Below, in pieces: positions 1 through 10,150 of a stretch of 64,000 nucleotides of DNA. The notes below the pieces were generated by a model. The model had not been told where the DNA came from, ran no database searches, and saw only the letters and a program-made list of their open reading frames with translations. Origin of the DNA: Portulaca oleracea (Eukaryota > Streptophyta > Magnoliopsida > Caryophyllales > Portulacaceae); NCBI GenBank assembly GCA_029582165.1, contig CM055877.1:33444249-33508248 (forward strand), in the 5' to 3' direction. The first letter of the stretch is position 1. Every line of letters begins with the position of its first letter. The position numbers and the translations under genes were made by a program.

Positions 1-1019
1 AGGCATGTGCAACAAAATTTAAACATATTAGTTTTATATATTAATAGATTTCTCAAGCAATGAGAATTAAGGGGTAATAGAACACATGCTAAAGCCAAAA
101 AGGGAGGGGTTGAATATCTTCACAGATATTGCAGAGATTATACACTTTCAATCTTTTTAAATTATCGAGAATACTAAATTGTAAGCTTCTGATATTTTGC
201 ACCATGTAAATCCAATGTATCATGCAAAATTTTATGAAAAAAAAACTTGTAACATGCAAATACATGCTAAAATATATTGATGTGGTATATATTGATAGTA
301 CTTTTCGAAAACTAACCTGTTTGTATTTGCAGGTTTGCTGATAATTCAATGGTTGCTTCAAATGTTAATAGTTGATAGATTAGAAGAAAATGAAAGATGT
401 TTCGATGTATATATATTAGGTCGAGAGGTAGAGTTCTAATTAGATTTGGGTGAGATGTAGAGATCTAATTAGATTTGGGTGGGAGTTAGAGTCTTAATTG
501 GGTTGGGAAGTAGATTTCTAATTAGATAAGGTAGACTCTTAATCTCATTTGACTTGTTAATTATTTTTTTAAATCGATTTTTTTTATTATTTCATGGGCG
601 GGAATTATTTACTGTTTTTTTAAATCGATTTTTTTCTTTAATCTGATTGGCTGATAACCCCAACAATCACTCTGGGTTGAGTATTTCAAATTTCGAATAT
701 ATTACTTTTATATTATTATAGATGTAAAGGAAATGCCATGTAGTAAAGAAATATTGCACAGTTAAATGCAATCAGGCAGAGTCGATTTTATGTGATTTTG
801 AGTCTCTAATGACGCGACATGCAAGCTCCCATTTTTATTTATCTTCTAGGTCAACGTCTGACTGTTTACAAGAAAGGAATAAGAAAAAGAATAATGTAAA
901 AAAGAAATTACAACTTCTAAAACTAAAAAAAGAAGAAATAAAATTACATTTTTACACTAAGAAATAAAGGAAAAATAAAATATTATACACACACGTAGGA
1001 AACCATGTAGAAACGCGTT
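1..1019. other. AT-rich intergenic DNA, no gene seen
   Basis: No ORF with recognisable protein similarity. The stretch is AT-rich with long T and A runs. A segment of the form TTTAAATCGATTTTTTT occurs twice (about 565-583 and 612-640). Apart from the short repeat at 424-545 I see nothing assignable. Confidence 0.6.
424..545. repeat. Short degenerate tandem repeat (about 25-36 bp units)
   Basis: Four to five imperfect units built around GTAGAGNTCTAATTAGATT follow one another directly, with a GGGTGAGA or GGGTGGGA tail in the first units. Units diverge to the right. No coding sense; unassigned. Confidence 0.5.
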
Positions 1020-1403
1020 TTTTCCTCCTGGATGCATGCACGTAGGGGTGTGAACTCAAAAAACGAGTTCATCCCTTGTGCCTGGTGGCCGGTCGGCCTA
1101 CACACGATGACAGCGACCGTGGTTCATCCGAATGCGTGTTGTCGGACGCTGTACACATCCCCTTTCATCCAATTGAGCAATTGTGTACTGGGCACAACCG
1201 AGGCTATATAAGCTTGCTTCGTTGTTTTGAGACTTCACCCCATTCTTGCTCTCTCTCAACCCTTCTTCTCTTGCTTGCAATTATGGCCTTTGAAAGAAAA
1301 CTCAATTCATGGATGAACACACTCACCAAACCCGAAAAACAGTTCCGCACTTACTACAACTTGTCCCTGATTTTGAGCCTAAAGCAAGTGAAAATCGACT
1401 GGG
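1020..1403 (+). pseudogene. 5' end of a DUF7745-like transposon-associated gene, truncated by an LTR
   Basis: A TATA box (TATATAAG, 1205-1212) and a CT-rich leader precede an ATG at 1283. The frame starts MAFERKLNSWMNTL and ends at KQVKIDW, where the LTR boundary at 1404 cuts it. A second copy at 40,178 has the same start (MAFAKKLNIWMNTF), the same KQVKI(S/D)W segment and a similar upstream region, including the palindrome GGCCGGTCGGCC (1087 and 39,964 areas). From memory of the family, the longer copy resembles the plant DUF7745 domain found in retrotransposon-associated proteins; its function is unknown to me. An ATG at 1076 in the same frame is less likely to be the start because it lies upstream of the TATA box. 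Confidence 0.55.
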
Positions 1404-2991
1404 TGTTTAATCTTTGAAAACTCTTTAAGGAAATCTAACATATATTTCATGAATAATGCTTTGTAAAATCACTTTTCGTTTACTTATTCATTTTATGACT
1501 CATAGAATTAAACCTTTAAGAGTGAACATCCAGTTGTTCTAACTCTTCTAGATTTAACCCAATTTGCTCATTTAAATGTTAGGCTCGCAAGAGAGTGATT
1601 TATGTAACCATTATTTAGAAATATAAGAAAGAAAACCCTAAAGTTGCACCGATACATTGTAAAACCATGTTAACCATAGTTTATCGCCACTCGACTTTTT
1701 AAGGGAAAAACCAAGACAAAACCAAAAGGAAAAGAAAGAAAGACTCCGCCTGCGAAACCCAAGAATGGATGGCTACGAACGCGAAAAGTAAACTTTAAGG
1801 GTTCGCGTCTCACAAAAGGAAAGACTCTACTAAAAGTTTAAAATGTGCTTTTTATAAAGTTTGGAAGGGAAATGGATGAATACTTTATAAAATTACTTCA
1901 TTGAATCATGCAACAAGAATGTGATATATAAGATAGAAAAGTACAAATATACACTTATTTACAAGAGAGGAAGAACACTTAAAATCTTACATTGCTACTA
2001 TGTGGGAAAAAGCCTTTCCTAACCCTTTGATGCTTGATGAATCCTCCTTGATACCTTGAAACTCCCTCTCCAAGTGCTAAAAGAATGATAGAAAATGGGA
2101 TGGAAAAAGATTATAAGAAGAGGGGCAAAAAGAGAGGAACAAGAAGGCTTTTTTTTGTGGTTTGAGATGTGTTTAGGCTAGGTTTTCTATGGGGTTTTGG
2201 ATGAATAAAGGTAAGATATGTATTTAGGCTCTTTGTGGTGGAAGAATGGTGAAGATTTGGCAAGATAGATGATGGAAAGTAGGATAGAATAAGAGATGAA
2301 CGAGAGATGAATGTGAGATAAGAGGTATGAGAAATAGAGATGTTATGAGAGAGATTAAAGAGTGAGTAGAGAGGGATAGATGATGAGTGAATTGGTGAGT
2401 GAATGGGAATGAGATGAAGTGAGGATTGTGTGTCCTCTACTTGAAGAGGAGGGTGGTATTTATAGTAGAATGGAGGAGAGGAGATGCATTCATTCATAAC
2501 ACACACACATAGTAATCTCCGAGTTGTGCACTTCACTAGGCAGTAGGGGGAGCTCACCTAGCATGGTCGGTGGCACGTGGTCAATTGACCACGTGTGGTA
2601 GAGTCACCAAGGCCGACCGGCCACTACGCCAAGGGGGAGGGACCAGCTTCGTCCATGCATGCATGGACGGTCGAGTGTGAAGTTAACCAACCTGGGGAAG
2701 TTGCCATTCACACTGGACGAAATGAGCACATTATTTAGCTAACTTTTTTAGCTGTTTTTGAGTGCTTTTTTGAGGATTCGATCTCGCGAACTCTGGCGCT
2801 TGCTTTTAGGGTTTGCATGGCTCCATGTTTATATAAAAAAATGTGCATGTAGCTAGGATGGACCACATGTGATCATGCATGTGACTTTAGGTGAACAAAT
2901 ACATGTAAAACGCATGCATTTATCGAATCTCTTTTATTTCTTCCGCTCTTATTTTTAAATTGTCTTATGCATCAAAATCCCGGTGTCTACA
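1404..2991 (-). mobile_element. Tat-type LTR copy, minus orientation
   Basis: Read on the minus strand it begins TGTAGACACCGGG and ends GATTAAACA (TG...CA). A TATA box (TATAAATA) lies at 2457-2464 on the minus strand, followed by a CT-rich leader. A second, diverged copy occupies 35,260-37,457, and both start and stop at the same points in unrelated flanks, which defines the boundaries. On the left it cuts a DUF7745-like ORF; on the right it abuts a MITE arm. No matching 5-bp target duplication is visible, so it may be one end of a rearranged element rather than a simple solo LTR. The ORF on the minus strand here (2111-2557) is not considered protein-coding. Confidence 0.65.
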
Positions 2992-3246
2992 GTACCCCAA
3001 CTTTTCAAAACTCATTTTGAGGTACCCTACTTGTTTGGTTAGTAATTATTTGGTCCTTTTCTGGCCATCAATTTTATTAAGTGACCGAAATACCCTTACT
3101 TTTCTTCTTTAAGGATATTTCTTAAAAAAATTGAACAAGGGTATTTCTGTCACTTAACCAAATTGATGAACGAAAAAGCACCTAATAATTTCTAACTTTA
3201 AAAGTAAGGGTACCCCAAAATTAGTTTTGAAAAGTTGGGGTACCTG
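2992..3246. mobile_element. Foldback MITE
   Basis: The left arm (GTACCCCAACTTTTCAAAACT at 2992) is the reverse complement of the right arm ending near 3245, and complementarity continues inward (TAAGTGACCGAAATACCC pairs with the segment near 3145-3163), so nearly the whole element folds into one hairpin. The right arm appears to continue to about 3287 with a second GTACC-type segment that the left arm lacks. The left arm was therefore probably truncated by the adjoining LTR. Confidence 0.7.
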
Positions 3247-3284
3247 AAAAACATTTCACCAAAAGTTAGGGTACCTCCGAGTAA

Positions 3285-4130
3285 TATTTTGATTTTTTTT
3301 GGGTTTTTGTATTAATAGAGATAAACATGAAATTAAAAGATATGGACAATTCTAAAGTGAGAAATCTCACCAAATTGAACTAAGACGTTCAATCTCTATC
3401 ACAAGAACCTTCCACAAGCAAAGAGTCTTGAAACACCCAACAAATCTCACAAAGAGTGGAGAAAGAACACCCAGTCACAAAGAAGAGAAATCTCCAAGCG
3501 ATTTCAACCTAAAGGATTAGCTTTCATTGATTAGGGTTTGAAAACCCACAATTACAAACTCTCCAAGTGAGACAAATTTTTGTGTCTAACCTAAAACCTT
3601 CATAAAAACTATGTCTAGTGGAGGGGGGAACATGTATATCAAGGAAAGGGGGAAGAAAACAACAAAAAAAGAGGAAGAAAACACGCGTGCTGCTGGGCGA
3701 AATACAGAGGCCCTGATAGCGCTTGGATAGACGCTGCCAGCGACTCTTTATAACAAGGAAAAGATGGCCGCTGGGGAAGGCACTACCAGCGCTTACTGGG
3801 CGCTGCCAGCGTTTCTTGGCAGCTTTTCCTACTGACTTCTAACTCGCATAACTTCCTCATCTGAACTCCGTTTCAGACTTATAATATATCGACGGAAAGC
3901 TCTCAATGTCCACTTTAATCTCCCAAATTTTAAAATCCATCGGAGTTGTATTGAACGAGTTATGATTGAAAGAGTGAAGACACTCCCTTTTCTAGCCTCG
4001 GAAATCGTTCTTACCTTGTTATTCTTGCCGAAGGTTCCGAAGCCCCTTAGAAGGCTCGGGAATGGTCCGATAGAGACGAACCAAAACTTGAGTTTGAGGT
4101 TTCAGTAATCACTCAAACTTTTGTGTACTA
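3285..4130 (-). mobile_element. LTR fragment, minus orientation, with GCTGGCAGCG cassette
   Basis: On the minus strand this segment carries the same module as the LTRs at 47.3, 50.6, 55.0 and 58.1 kb: an ATAACTC(C/G)TTCA-type start, GAGAGCTTTCC, then GATGAGGAAGTTAT. Next come several copies of CGCTGGCAGCG and a TATA-like TTATAAAGAG near 3750. A segment reading GGTTCGTCTCTATCGGACC on the minus strand (about 4062-4080) is also present at 58,087-58,105. No protein is encoded. Neither terminus is defined. Confidence 0.55.
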
Positions 4131-4439
4131 AATTTGAGGGAAAACTACTACAAAGGGAGACACCCGCGACTTTGACGACTACTGATCCCCTTTTTCAGTA
4201 ATTTCACTTGCTCCGGCTATGACAGAGTGCATGCACGAGAAGACCGCTGACAGAAGTTTGCGTTGAGATGGAGCAAGGGTAGAAACATTTGTGTACCAAA
4301 TCTCATTCGGCTTCAAAATTAGGGCTCAATTTGTACAGGTCCGTCTCGAGTATTCTTTGTGATCTTTTGAGTCAAATTGGTTGGTTCATAACTAATATAT
4401 GCCAAAGTTTTGAAAATTTTGTAATGGAGAACGATTGCA
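4131..4439. other. Unassigned sequence
   Basis: No ORF, repeat boundary or motif that I can assign. It may be inner sequence of the element whose LTR fragment lies to the left. Confidence 0.4.
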
Positions 4440-6417
4440 AGGCCTGATAGGTGGACATGGCCGGCAGTGAGGCCAAACGTACAGACATCGATGCCCACGA
4501 GGGAAAACCAGGAGTAAACATGTTAGTATCCTCCATCCCAAAAGACAGTCAGGTATTGCTCCAGTAATTTTGGTCGTGTATGATACTACAATTGTGTGTC
4601 ATTTTCATTTCAGTTTAATCGGATGGTTGTTGACGTGGTGTTGGAGGGGGGATAAGCATATCAAAATTAGAGGGTTGACAGTAGCTTAATATGAGATGCC
4701 GACACTGAATACGATGTGTGGTCGTAGTTGGCTGTTAATATGGAGTCAGGTAGTGTGGTAAGGGGTTTGGTGTGGCTATGCGACTACAATAGTGTGGTCA
4801 TGATTGTATATTGGTGATGTCAGTTTGCCATGATTCAATTCATACCGTTTGTGTGGACCAAGTATAATTCGATATGTTTGATTTCAGTTATGTGTGATCA
4901 TTGCCATTTGGTGTGTGGTCAACCTTGCTATGAAGGTGTTTCATTTTCCTCATTTCTTATGAACTTGTGTTGGTATCCATGTTGTGTCCTTACAATTAGG
5001 AGCCATACATTGTGGTCAGCTGGTCTCCCAGGTGATTTTTCATTTTTGTTTACCATGTGTGGAGTCCTAGCCCTCCCTTGTGTAGTGTGATATGAATATG
5101 GAGTCAGGTGGCGTGGTCAGGTGGTCCAGTGTGGTTGTATAATTGCGACAATGTGGTCATGGTTATCTATTAGTGTGGTCAGTTTTCTCTAACTCAATTC
5201 TTATAGTGTGTGCAGACCCAGTAGACTTTGAAATATTAGTTTACCATTAAATGTGATCATTGGAACCTGATGTGTGGTCAACATTGATATGGAAGTTTTT
5301 CGTTGTCTTGACCATATATGATTTTGTATTGGTCTCCAACTTGTGTGGTTGCAATAGTATGAAGTTTAATCAATATTTTGTGTGCGTACTTGTATGATGA
5401 GTTGTTTGCTCGTTTGGATGCAAGGAAGCGAAGGTTAAGTCCATTGCAGAAGAATTTTTGTTATGACTTCACAATGCATGAGGAGAACTCAAAGATGAAT
5501 TAAGTGTGGGAATGGGTTTCTCGGTGTGATAAGAACCGCTCATAGAAAAAAAATGCTCCTATGGTACAACGACCTCGATGTTGATAGGTCATAGTCCTCG
5601 ATGAAATATTTTATTGTTCATTGAAAGACTTAAGAACATGTGTGTTTTGGACAAGATGCATTATGATTTATTTGATGCTATCTAGGTGTACTTATTGGTG
5701 TGTACCGAACAATATTGGTCCCCTGATGTATTCAACATTAACAGTCATTTATTCCATTTGGTTTTTTTGGTTTTAAAGGATAACTTGGGGTTGGTTAAGC
5801 ACTGTGCATGCGGACAATTGGCTTTGGTTAACAACTGTGGCCACATTGTATACGCGGTGTGGTCCCATCCATTCATTCCACAAGTGTGGCTACTGGACTT
5901 TTGTTGTTTGGCCAAAACTAGGTATGAAGTGTTCTGTTTATTTCACCGTGTATGGTTGTCTTGCTCATCATGTAGTGTGACGAACCTATAAGTAGTGAGA
6001 AATAGAACATCTCGACTGTGTTCGTTAATGTTAGAATATATTCCCATATACACTAGTCCTAATGCACTAACATTGTATATCATCTATCCCGTCATATGAC
6101 ACTACAATGCCAAATTGTGGCCATGTAAACCATGTGTGGTCATATGTACAACTGCATCGTGTTGTGTCCAACACAAAACATTCACACAATCAAGATTACG
6201 AACCATGTACGCAAACAAGTCGGCGGGCACCCGGTCATGATCGGTTCACCACACCTATTGTTGTATGTTAACACATAAGAACCCAGATTGTAGTCACACT
6301 ACATACTTTCAACTAACACATGTGATGTTTTAATTGAAGGCCACTATCTCATGGAAAAAGCTAGTGGTTTTGATTTTTTGAAAATAAATTAAAAAAATCG
6401 GCTTGGTGAAGGAATTG
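4440..6417. repeat. TGTGGTCA-rich region, left part
   Basis: The octamer TGTGGTCA and close variants recur roughly every 30-150 bases, mostly on the plus strand (for example near 4795, 4912, 5152, 5174, 5275, 6134). The small ORFs here are not conserved. At 6358-6400 a segment GCTAGTGGTTTT followed by an A/T run resembles the inner part of the terminal repeats of the MULE at 7,242-8,571. This suggests the region is the interior of a related MULE interrupted by the hAT insertion at 6,426. Confidence 0.45.
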
Positions 6418-6425
6418 ACGGGAAT
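6418..6425. repeat. Target-site duplication of hAT element (left)
   Basis: ACGGGAAT, repeated exactly at 10,143-10,150 on the other side of the element. Eight bases is the usual hAT target duplication length. Confidence 0.85.
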
Positions 6426-6619
6426 TAAGGATGGCAATTGGGCGGGGAATTCTCATCCCCGCTAGGGTGGGCCCTGCCCCGCTATGGGGAAAAATCCCCG
6501 CCCCCAACGGGGATGGGGATGGGTTTAGGGTAAGTTTTCAAATCCTCGCGCGGGATGGGGCAGGTATGGGGGCGAAATTTTCCCGTCCCCGCGTACCCGC
6601 TTGGGAAAATTATCTTTCC

Positions 6620-7135
6620 TAGACCTGACAATTTCTGACCCAACCCAATAACCCGACCCGAGCTCGCCCGAAATTTCTGGGTTTTGAACACGATTTTTTC
6701 AACTCAACCTGAAATACACCGAATCCGAAAATTAGTCGGTCAACCCCTACCCGCCCGTTTGACCCGAAAAATAAACTTTTTATGTTCAACTTTATTAAAT
6801 TTGTAACTTTTCGTTATAATTTTTAATTATTAAACTATAAGCGCAACTTATTGATTTGTTATTTCTCTAATTTAAGTCAAAAAAGTTGCAATAATCTATC
6901 ATTAATATAAGATAATCATATTTTTTTATGTATATTATACAAAAAATAGTACTTGGAGACCATTTTTTAAAAAGAATAAACGGGAAAAGGTCAGAATCAT
7001 AACCCGTTGGGTTGACCTGAAAAGAAATACAACGCCCGTATTTACCCGAACTCGAAATACACCTGACCCGTATTTACCCGAACCCGATATATGATCGACT
7101 CGAAACTCGCCCGCTCGACCGAATTGACAGGTCTA
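6620..7135. mobile_element. hAT MITE with TAGACCTG termini
   Basis: The ends TAGACCTGACAATT and AATTGACAGGTCTA are inverted repeats. Flanks ATCTTTCC (6612-6619) and ATCTTCCC (7136-7143) form an 8-bp target duplication with one mismatch. The inside holds many CCCGACCC and ACCCGAAC segments and no ORF. It is inserted in the larger hAT element. Confidence 0.75.
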
Positions 7136-7198
7136 ATCTTCCCCATCATATGTCATACTCCCCAATTTCTATTAAAATATATAAATATCATTCATATA

Positions 7199-7203
<5 letters not shown>

Positions 7204-7241
<38 letters not shown>
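7204..7241. repeat. (TA)n microsatellite, left of MULE
   Basis: About 19 TA units directly precede the MULE terminus at 7,242. The same repeat resumes after the other terminus at 8,572, so the MULE inserted into a pre-existing TA tract. Confidence 0.85.
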
Positions 7242-7244
<3 letters not shown>

Positions 7245-8569
7245 AATGGATCTAGTAGGAAGAAAGATACGGTAGGAAGATAGGAAGAAGCGATCTGGAG
7301 CGTACAAATCTAATCTGATGCTTGATAATAAAACCACCTTCCTTCCCCATAAACAGCTAGAGGTTTTCGAGGAAAAAAAAATAAAATCAGTAAGCTAGAT
7401 ATAATTAGCTAGAATCATGCATGAGATTAAATAGAGAGATTTACTTCCCTAAATTTTAGGGATTGAGTTATCCAAATTTAATTCAATTATTATGAAAAAG
7501 AACAAAAAACAAAAGTCAACAACCTATAAGGATTTTGTCGTGGGTCTGTTTCGTCCAACATCATCGTTACTGCTCACACTTCATGACCACACTTCCTAAT
7601 ATGCGTGACCACACTACCATAAATCAAAATTATGTCAGTGTTATCAAATTATATCAAGGACCACACTCTCTTATGTACATGACCACACCTCCCTAAATCA
7701 AATTTTATATTTATTATCGCATTATATCAAAGACCACAGTCCCTAATATCAATGACCACACATTGTGTAAATTTGTCCACACTTTGAACCCAACATCTTT
7801 GAAATTTATATTTTTATATATATACCCAATACACTGCATAAATTTGTCCACACTCATTATATAAATTTGTCCGCACTCTGAATACATTGTGGTCATATTC
7901 AATAGATACACTACACAAATTTGTTCACACTCTGTATAAATTTGTCCATACTGTGAACATACTGTGGTCATATTTTATGGGTAGTGTGGTCATGGTGTAT
8001 GGTTATGGATATTAGTAGTCATGTATATTAGGGATCGAAACTTATACTTTTCCAAGGCCTACAAAAGTTAACTGCTTGCACACAAATACACGTATCTTAT
8101 CAATATAATAGAGTATGGTCATAGATATAAGGGAGTATCATCACAGATATAACTTGATATCATTCATATAGTTTTGACTTAAGAGAGTGTGGTCATGGAT
8201 ATTAGTGGCGTGGTAATGGAGTGTGAAAAGCAATGATTATATTGGACGAAATATAATCCCTAAAATTTGATAACTTCTGTTTTTTCTTTAGTTTTTTTTT
8301 TATAATAATGGAATTACATTTGGATAAGTTAATCCCTATAATTTAGGGAAGACAATCTCTCTCTCCCCCTCTCTTTCTCTATCTAATCTCATGCATGATT
8401 TTAGCTAATCATATCTAATTAACTAATTTTATTTTATTTTTTTCGAAAACCACTAGTTGTTTTATTGGGTAGGAATGTGGTTTTGTTATCAGCCATCGAA
8501 TCAGATTTGTACGCCTCAGATCGCTTCTTCCCACATTCCTACCGTATCTTTCTTCCTACAGGATCCGCT

Positions 8570-8571
<2 letters not shown>
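7242..8571. mobile_element. Non-autonomous MULE with long terminal inverted repeats, inserted in a TA tract
   Basis: The left end GGGAATGGATCTAGTAGGAAG pairs with the reverse complement of the right end (GGAGCGGATCCTGTAGGAAG). Complementarity extends for about 240 bases through GAAAGATACGGTAGGA, the AAAACCAC segment and ATCATGCATGAGATTA. The centre (7,560-8,230) has many TGACCACAC/GTGTGGTCA octamers in both orientations and no transposase. The target duplication cannot be separated from the flanking TA tract. Confidence 0.8.

Positions 8572-8572
<1 letters not shown>

Positions 8573-8653
<81 letters not shown>
8573..8653. repeat. (TA)n microsatellite, right of MULE
   Basis: About 40 uninterrupted TA units. 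Poly-Tyr-Ile frames in all directions across it are artefacts. Confidence 0.95.
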
Positions 8654-8654
<1 letters not shown>

Positions 8655-8655
<1 letters not shown>

Positions 8656-8979
8656 CTGGGTACAAAGGGTGAGGATCGAAATATGTGAATTCTAATGAGG
8701 GCATTTTGGTAAACTTATAATTGATTCTATTAAATTTTTTTAAAAAAATCATATAATATTAATGTGTACATTAATGTGTATATTTGCATTGATGACTCTT
8801 ATTTATTTTCCTTTTTTTCTTATGCACTATTCTTTTTTTATTCTTTTAAATATGAAGACTATTCTTTTTATTTTACATTCTCGTTTTTTTCTTTATTCAT
8901 TTAAATAATACAATGGTAATATTTCAATAATATGTACGGTTTACTTGCGTCCCGTGCAACGCACGAGTCTAAGTACTAG
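8655..8979 (+). mobile_element. Non-autonomous Helitron (copy 1)
   Basis: Starts TC (TCTGGGTACAAAGGGTGAGG at 8655) after T. It ends with a GC-rich hairpin (CGTGCAACGCACG, 8953-8965) about 10 bases before a terminal CTAG (8976-8979), followed by T. These are the hallmarks of plant Helitron 5' and 3' ends. The inside is AT-rich with no Rep/helicase. Confidence 0.75.
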
Positions 8980-8991
8980 TATATATATATT

Positions 8992-9578
8992 TCTTGGTAC
9001 AAAAGGCAAGGACCGTAATATGTGTGATTTTATGAGGGTGCTTTGGGTATTTTGCGTTCACCCCATATTTAATGTTCACTCCATATTTAACACAATTAAT
9101 TATTAAGCACGATTAATAATAAAAATAAAATTAATCTTTAATGTTATTAATTATTTACATACCAAAATATCAGTTACACAAATTGCTTAATTATAAAATA
9201 AAAAAATTTACTAGATCAGACATCAATTTATATTTTAATAGTATATAAGTGATTGTATTTTTTTTTATAAGAGTGATTTTATTTTCATTATTAGGCCAAT
9301 GGACAAATGTTGTCATTTCCCAAAATAAAACGTCTACCGTTATTAAATTTACTAATCAACAATTGCCCTTAACCTAAATTCATTTTTATAATTTTTAAAT
9401 TTTATCAAACATACAAATAAAAAAAAACTCATGCAAATATATGACAATAGAAATAATTTTAAATAACTAATTAATCACTCAACCCAATTTTTTTTTTTTA
9501 TAATGGATAAATAAATCAACGTTTCGTAAAATATGTACTTTAGTTGTGTACTGTGCAACACACGGGTCTAAGGGCTAG
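8992..9578 (+). mobile_element. Non-autonomous Helitron (copy 2)
   Basis: Starts TCTTGGTACAAAAGGCAAGG, clearly related to the start of copy 1. It ends with a degenerate hairpin (CTGTGCAACACACGG, 9551-9565) and terminal CTAG (9575-9578), then T. It lies 12 bases after copy 1, separated by a TA tract, so the two form a head-to-tail pair of the same family. No coding capacity. Confidence 0.7.
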
Positions 9579-9866
9579 TATAAAATATTATAGGGAAAAT
9601 ATTTAACCATAGTGTTGATTTAAGGGTTCTTATTATTGAACTTTTATTATTAGTAAATTTTTTCCTTTATTGTGTTCGATAATGTTTGTTGGACTTTATA
9701 TAAATGTGTATTGTTAAGTCTCATTTGACAAGAAAATGTATCTTTGTATAAAGTTATAATATAGAACAACATTTAATAAGGTTATGTATTTTTAAAATTT
9801 ATATGACAATGTTGAAATAATTATTCGTACACCCGTTGGGGATCCCGGTGGGGTTAGGTACCTGCC

Positions 9867-10027
9867 GACATAGTTATTAAAATCCCGATCCTGATCTTAC
9901 GATTTTATGATTCAAAATCTTCGATGCGATTCTACTATCTACATTCTGATCCACGATCCTATATGGTTTAAATTCCCATCTTAATTAACTACTCCATGGG
10001 TCCGAGTTTGGATCCCGACTTTAACAG
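9867..10027. mobile_element. Small dispersed element, MITE-like (copy 1)
   Basis: Closely related to 18,261-18,422: both contain TAGTTATTAAAATCC, CGATGCGATTCTACTATCTA and TGATCCACGATCCT. The ends are imperfect inverted repeats (GTTATTAAAATC against the reverse complement of GACTTTAACAG). It interrupts the hAT element between its TACCTGCC and GCCCACCGG segments. Confidence 0.6.
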
Positions 10028-10142
10028 CCTTGCCCACCGGAGATGAGGATGGGGATGGGGACAAATTTTCTCCCCGCAATGAATAATGGGCAGGGACGAG
10101 GAATACAACCCCCGTCTCCGACCCGCCCTGTTGCCACCCCTA

Positions 10143-10150
10143 ACGGGAAT
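10143..10150. repeat. Target-site duplication of hAT element (right)
   Basis: ACGGGAAT, identical to 6,418-6,425. Confidence 0.85.

Larger units (their letters stand above)
6426..10142. mobile_element. hAT-type non-autonomous element carrying five nested insertions
   Basis: The left end TAAGGATGGCAATTGGGCGG matches the reverse complement of the right end (TAGGGGTGGCAACAGGGCGG), and both ends are flanked by ACGGGAAT. The element's own sequence is G/C-rich at both ends, with GGGGATGGGGATGGG-type runs (6,480-6,600 and 10,035-10,130), and contains no transposase. Its interior is interrupted by a hAT MITE (6,620-7,135), a MULE (7,242-8,571), two Helitrons (8,655-8,979 and 8,992-9,578) and a further MITE (about 9,867-10,027). 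Removing these leaves roughly 0.8 kb of original element. The small ORFs at 6,431-6,691 are products of the G/C-rich repeats. Confidence 0.8.

Noticed and set aside
2111..2557. A 148-codon minus-strand ORF with a relative in the 36-37 kb LTR
   Set aside because: It is the U3/R part of an LTR with a TATA box inside the frame. The likeness to the other copy is at DNA level and the frame is Ser/His/Leu-rich with no motif.
2992..3005. Polypurine tract (AAAAGTTGGGG on the minus strand) next to the LTR at 2,991
   Set aside because: The same bases are the arm of the foldback MITE and match its other arm exactly, so the resemblance to a PPT is probably chance.
5686..5991. A 101-codon plus-strand ORF
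   Set aside because: It lies in the TGTGGTCA-rich repeat, with no motif and no gene-like start context.
8457..8752. Three ORFs with long Tyr-Ile runs
   Set aside because: They are translations of the (TA)n microsatellite in different frames.
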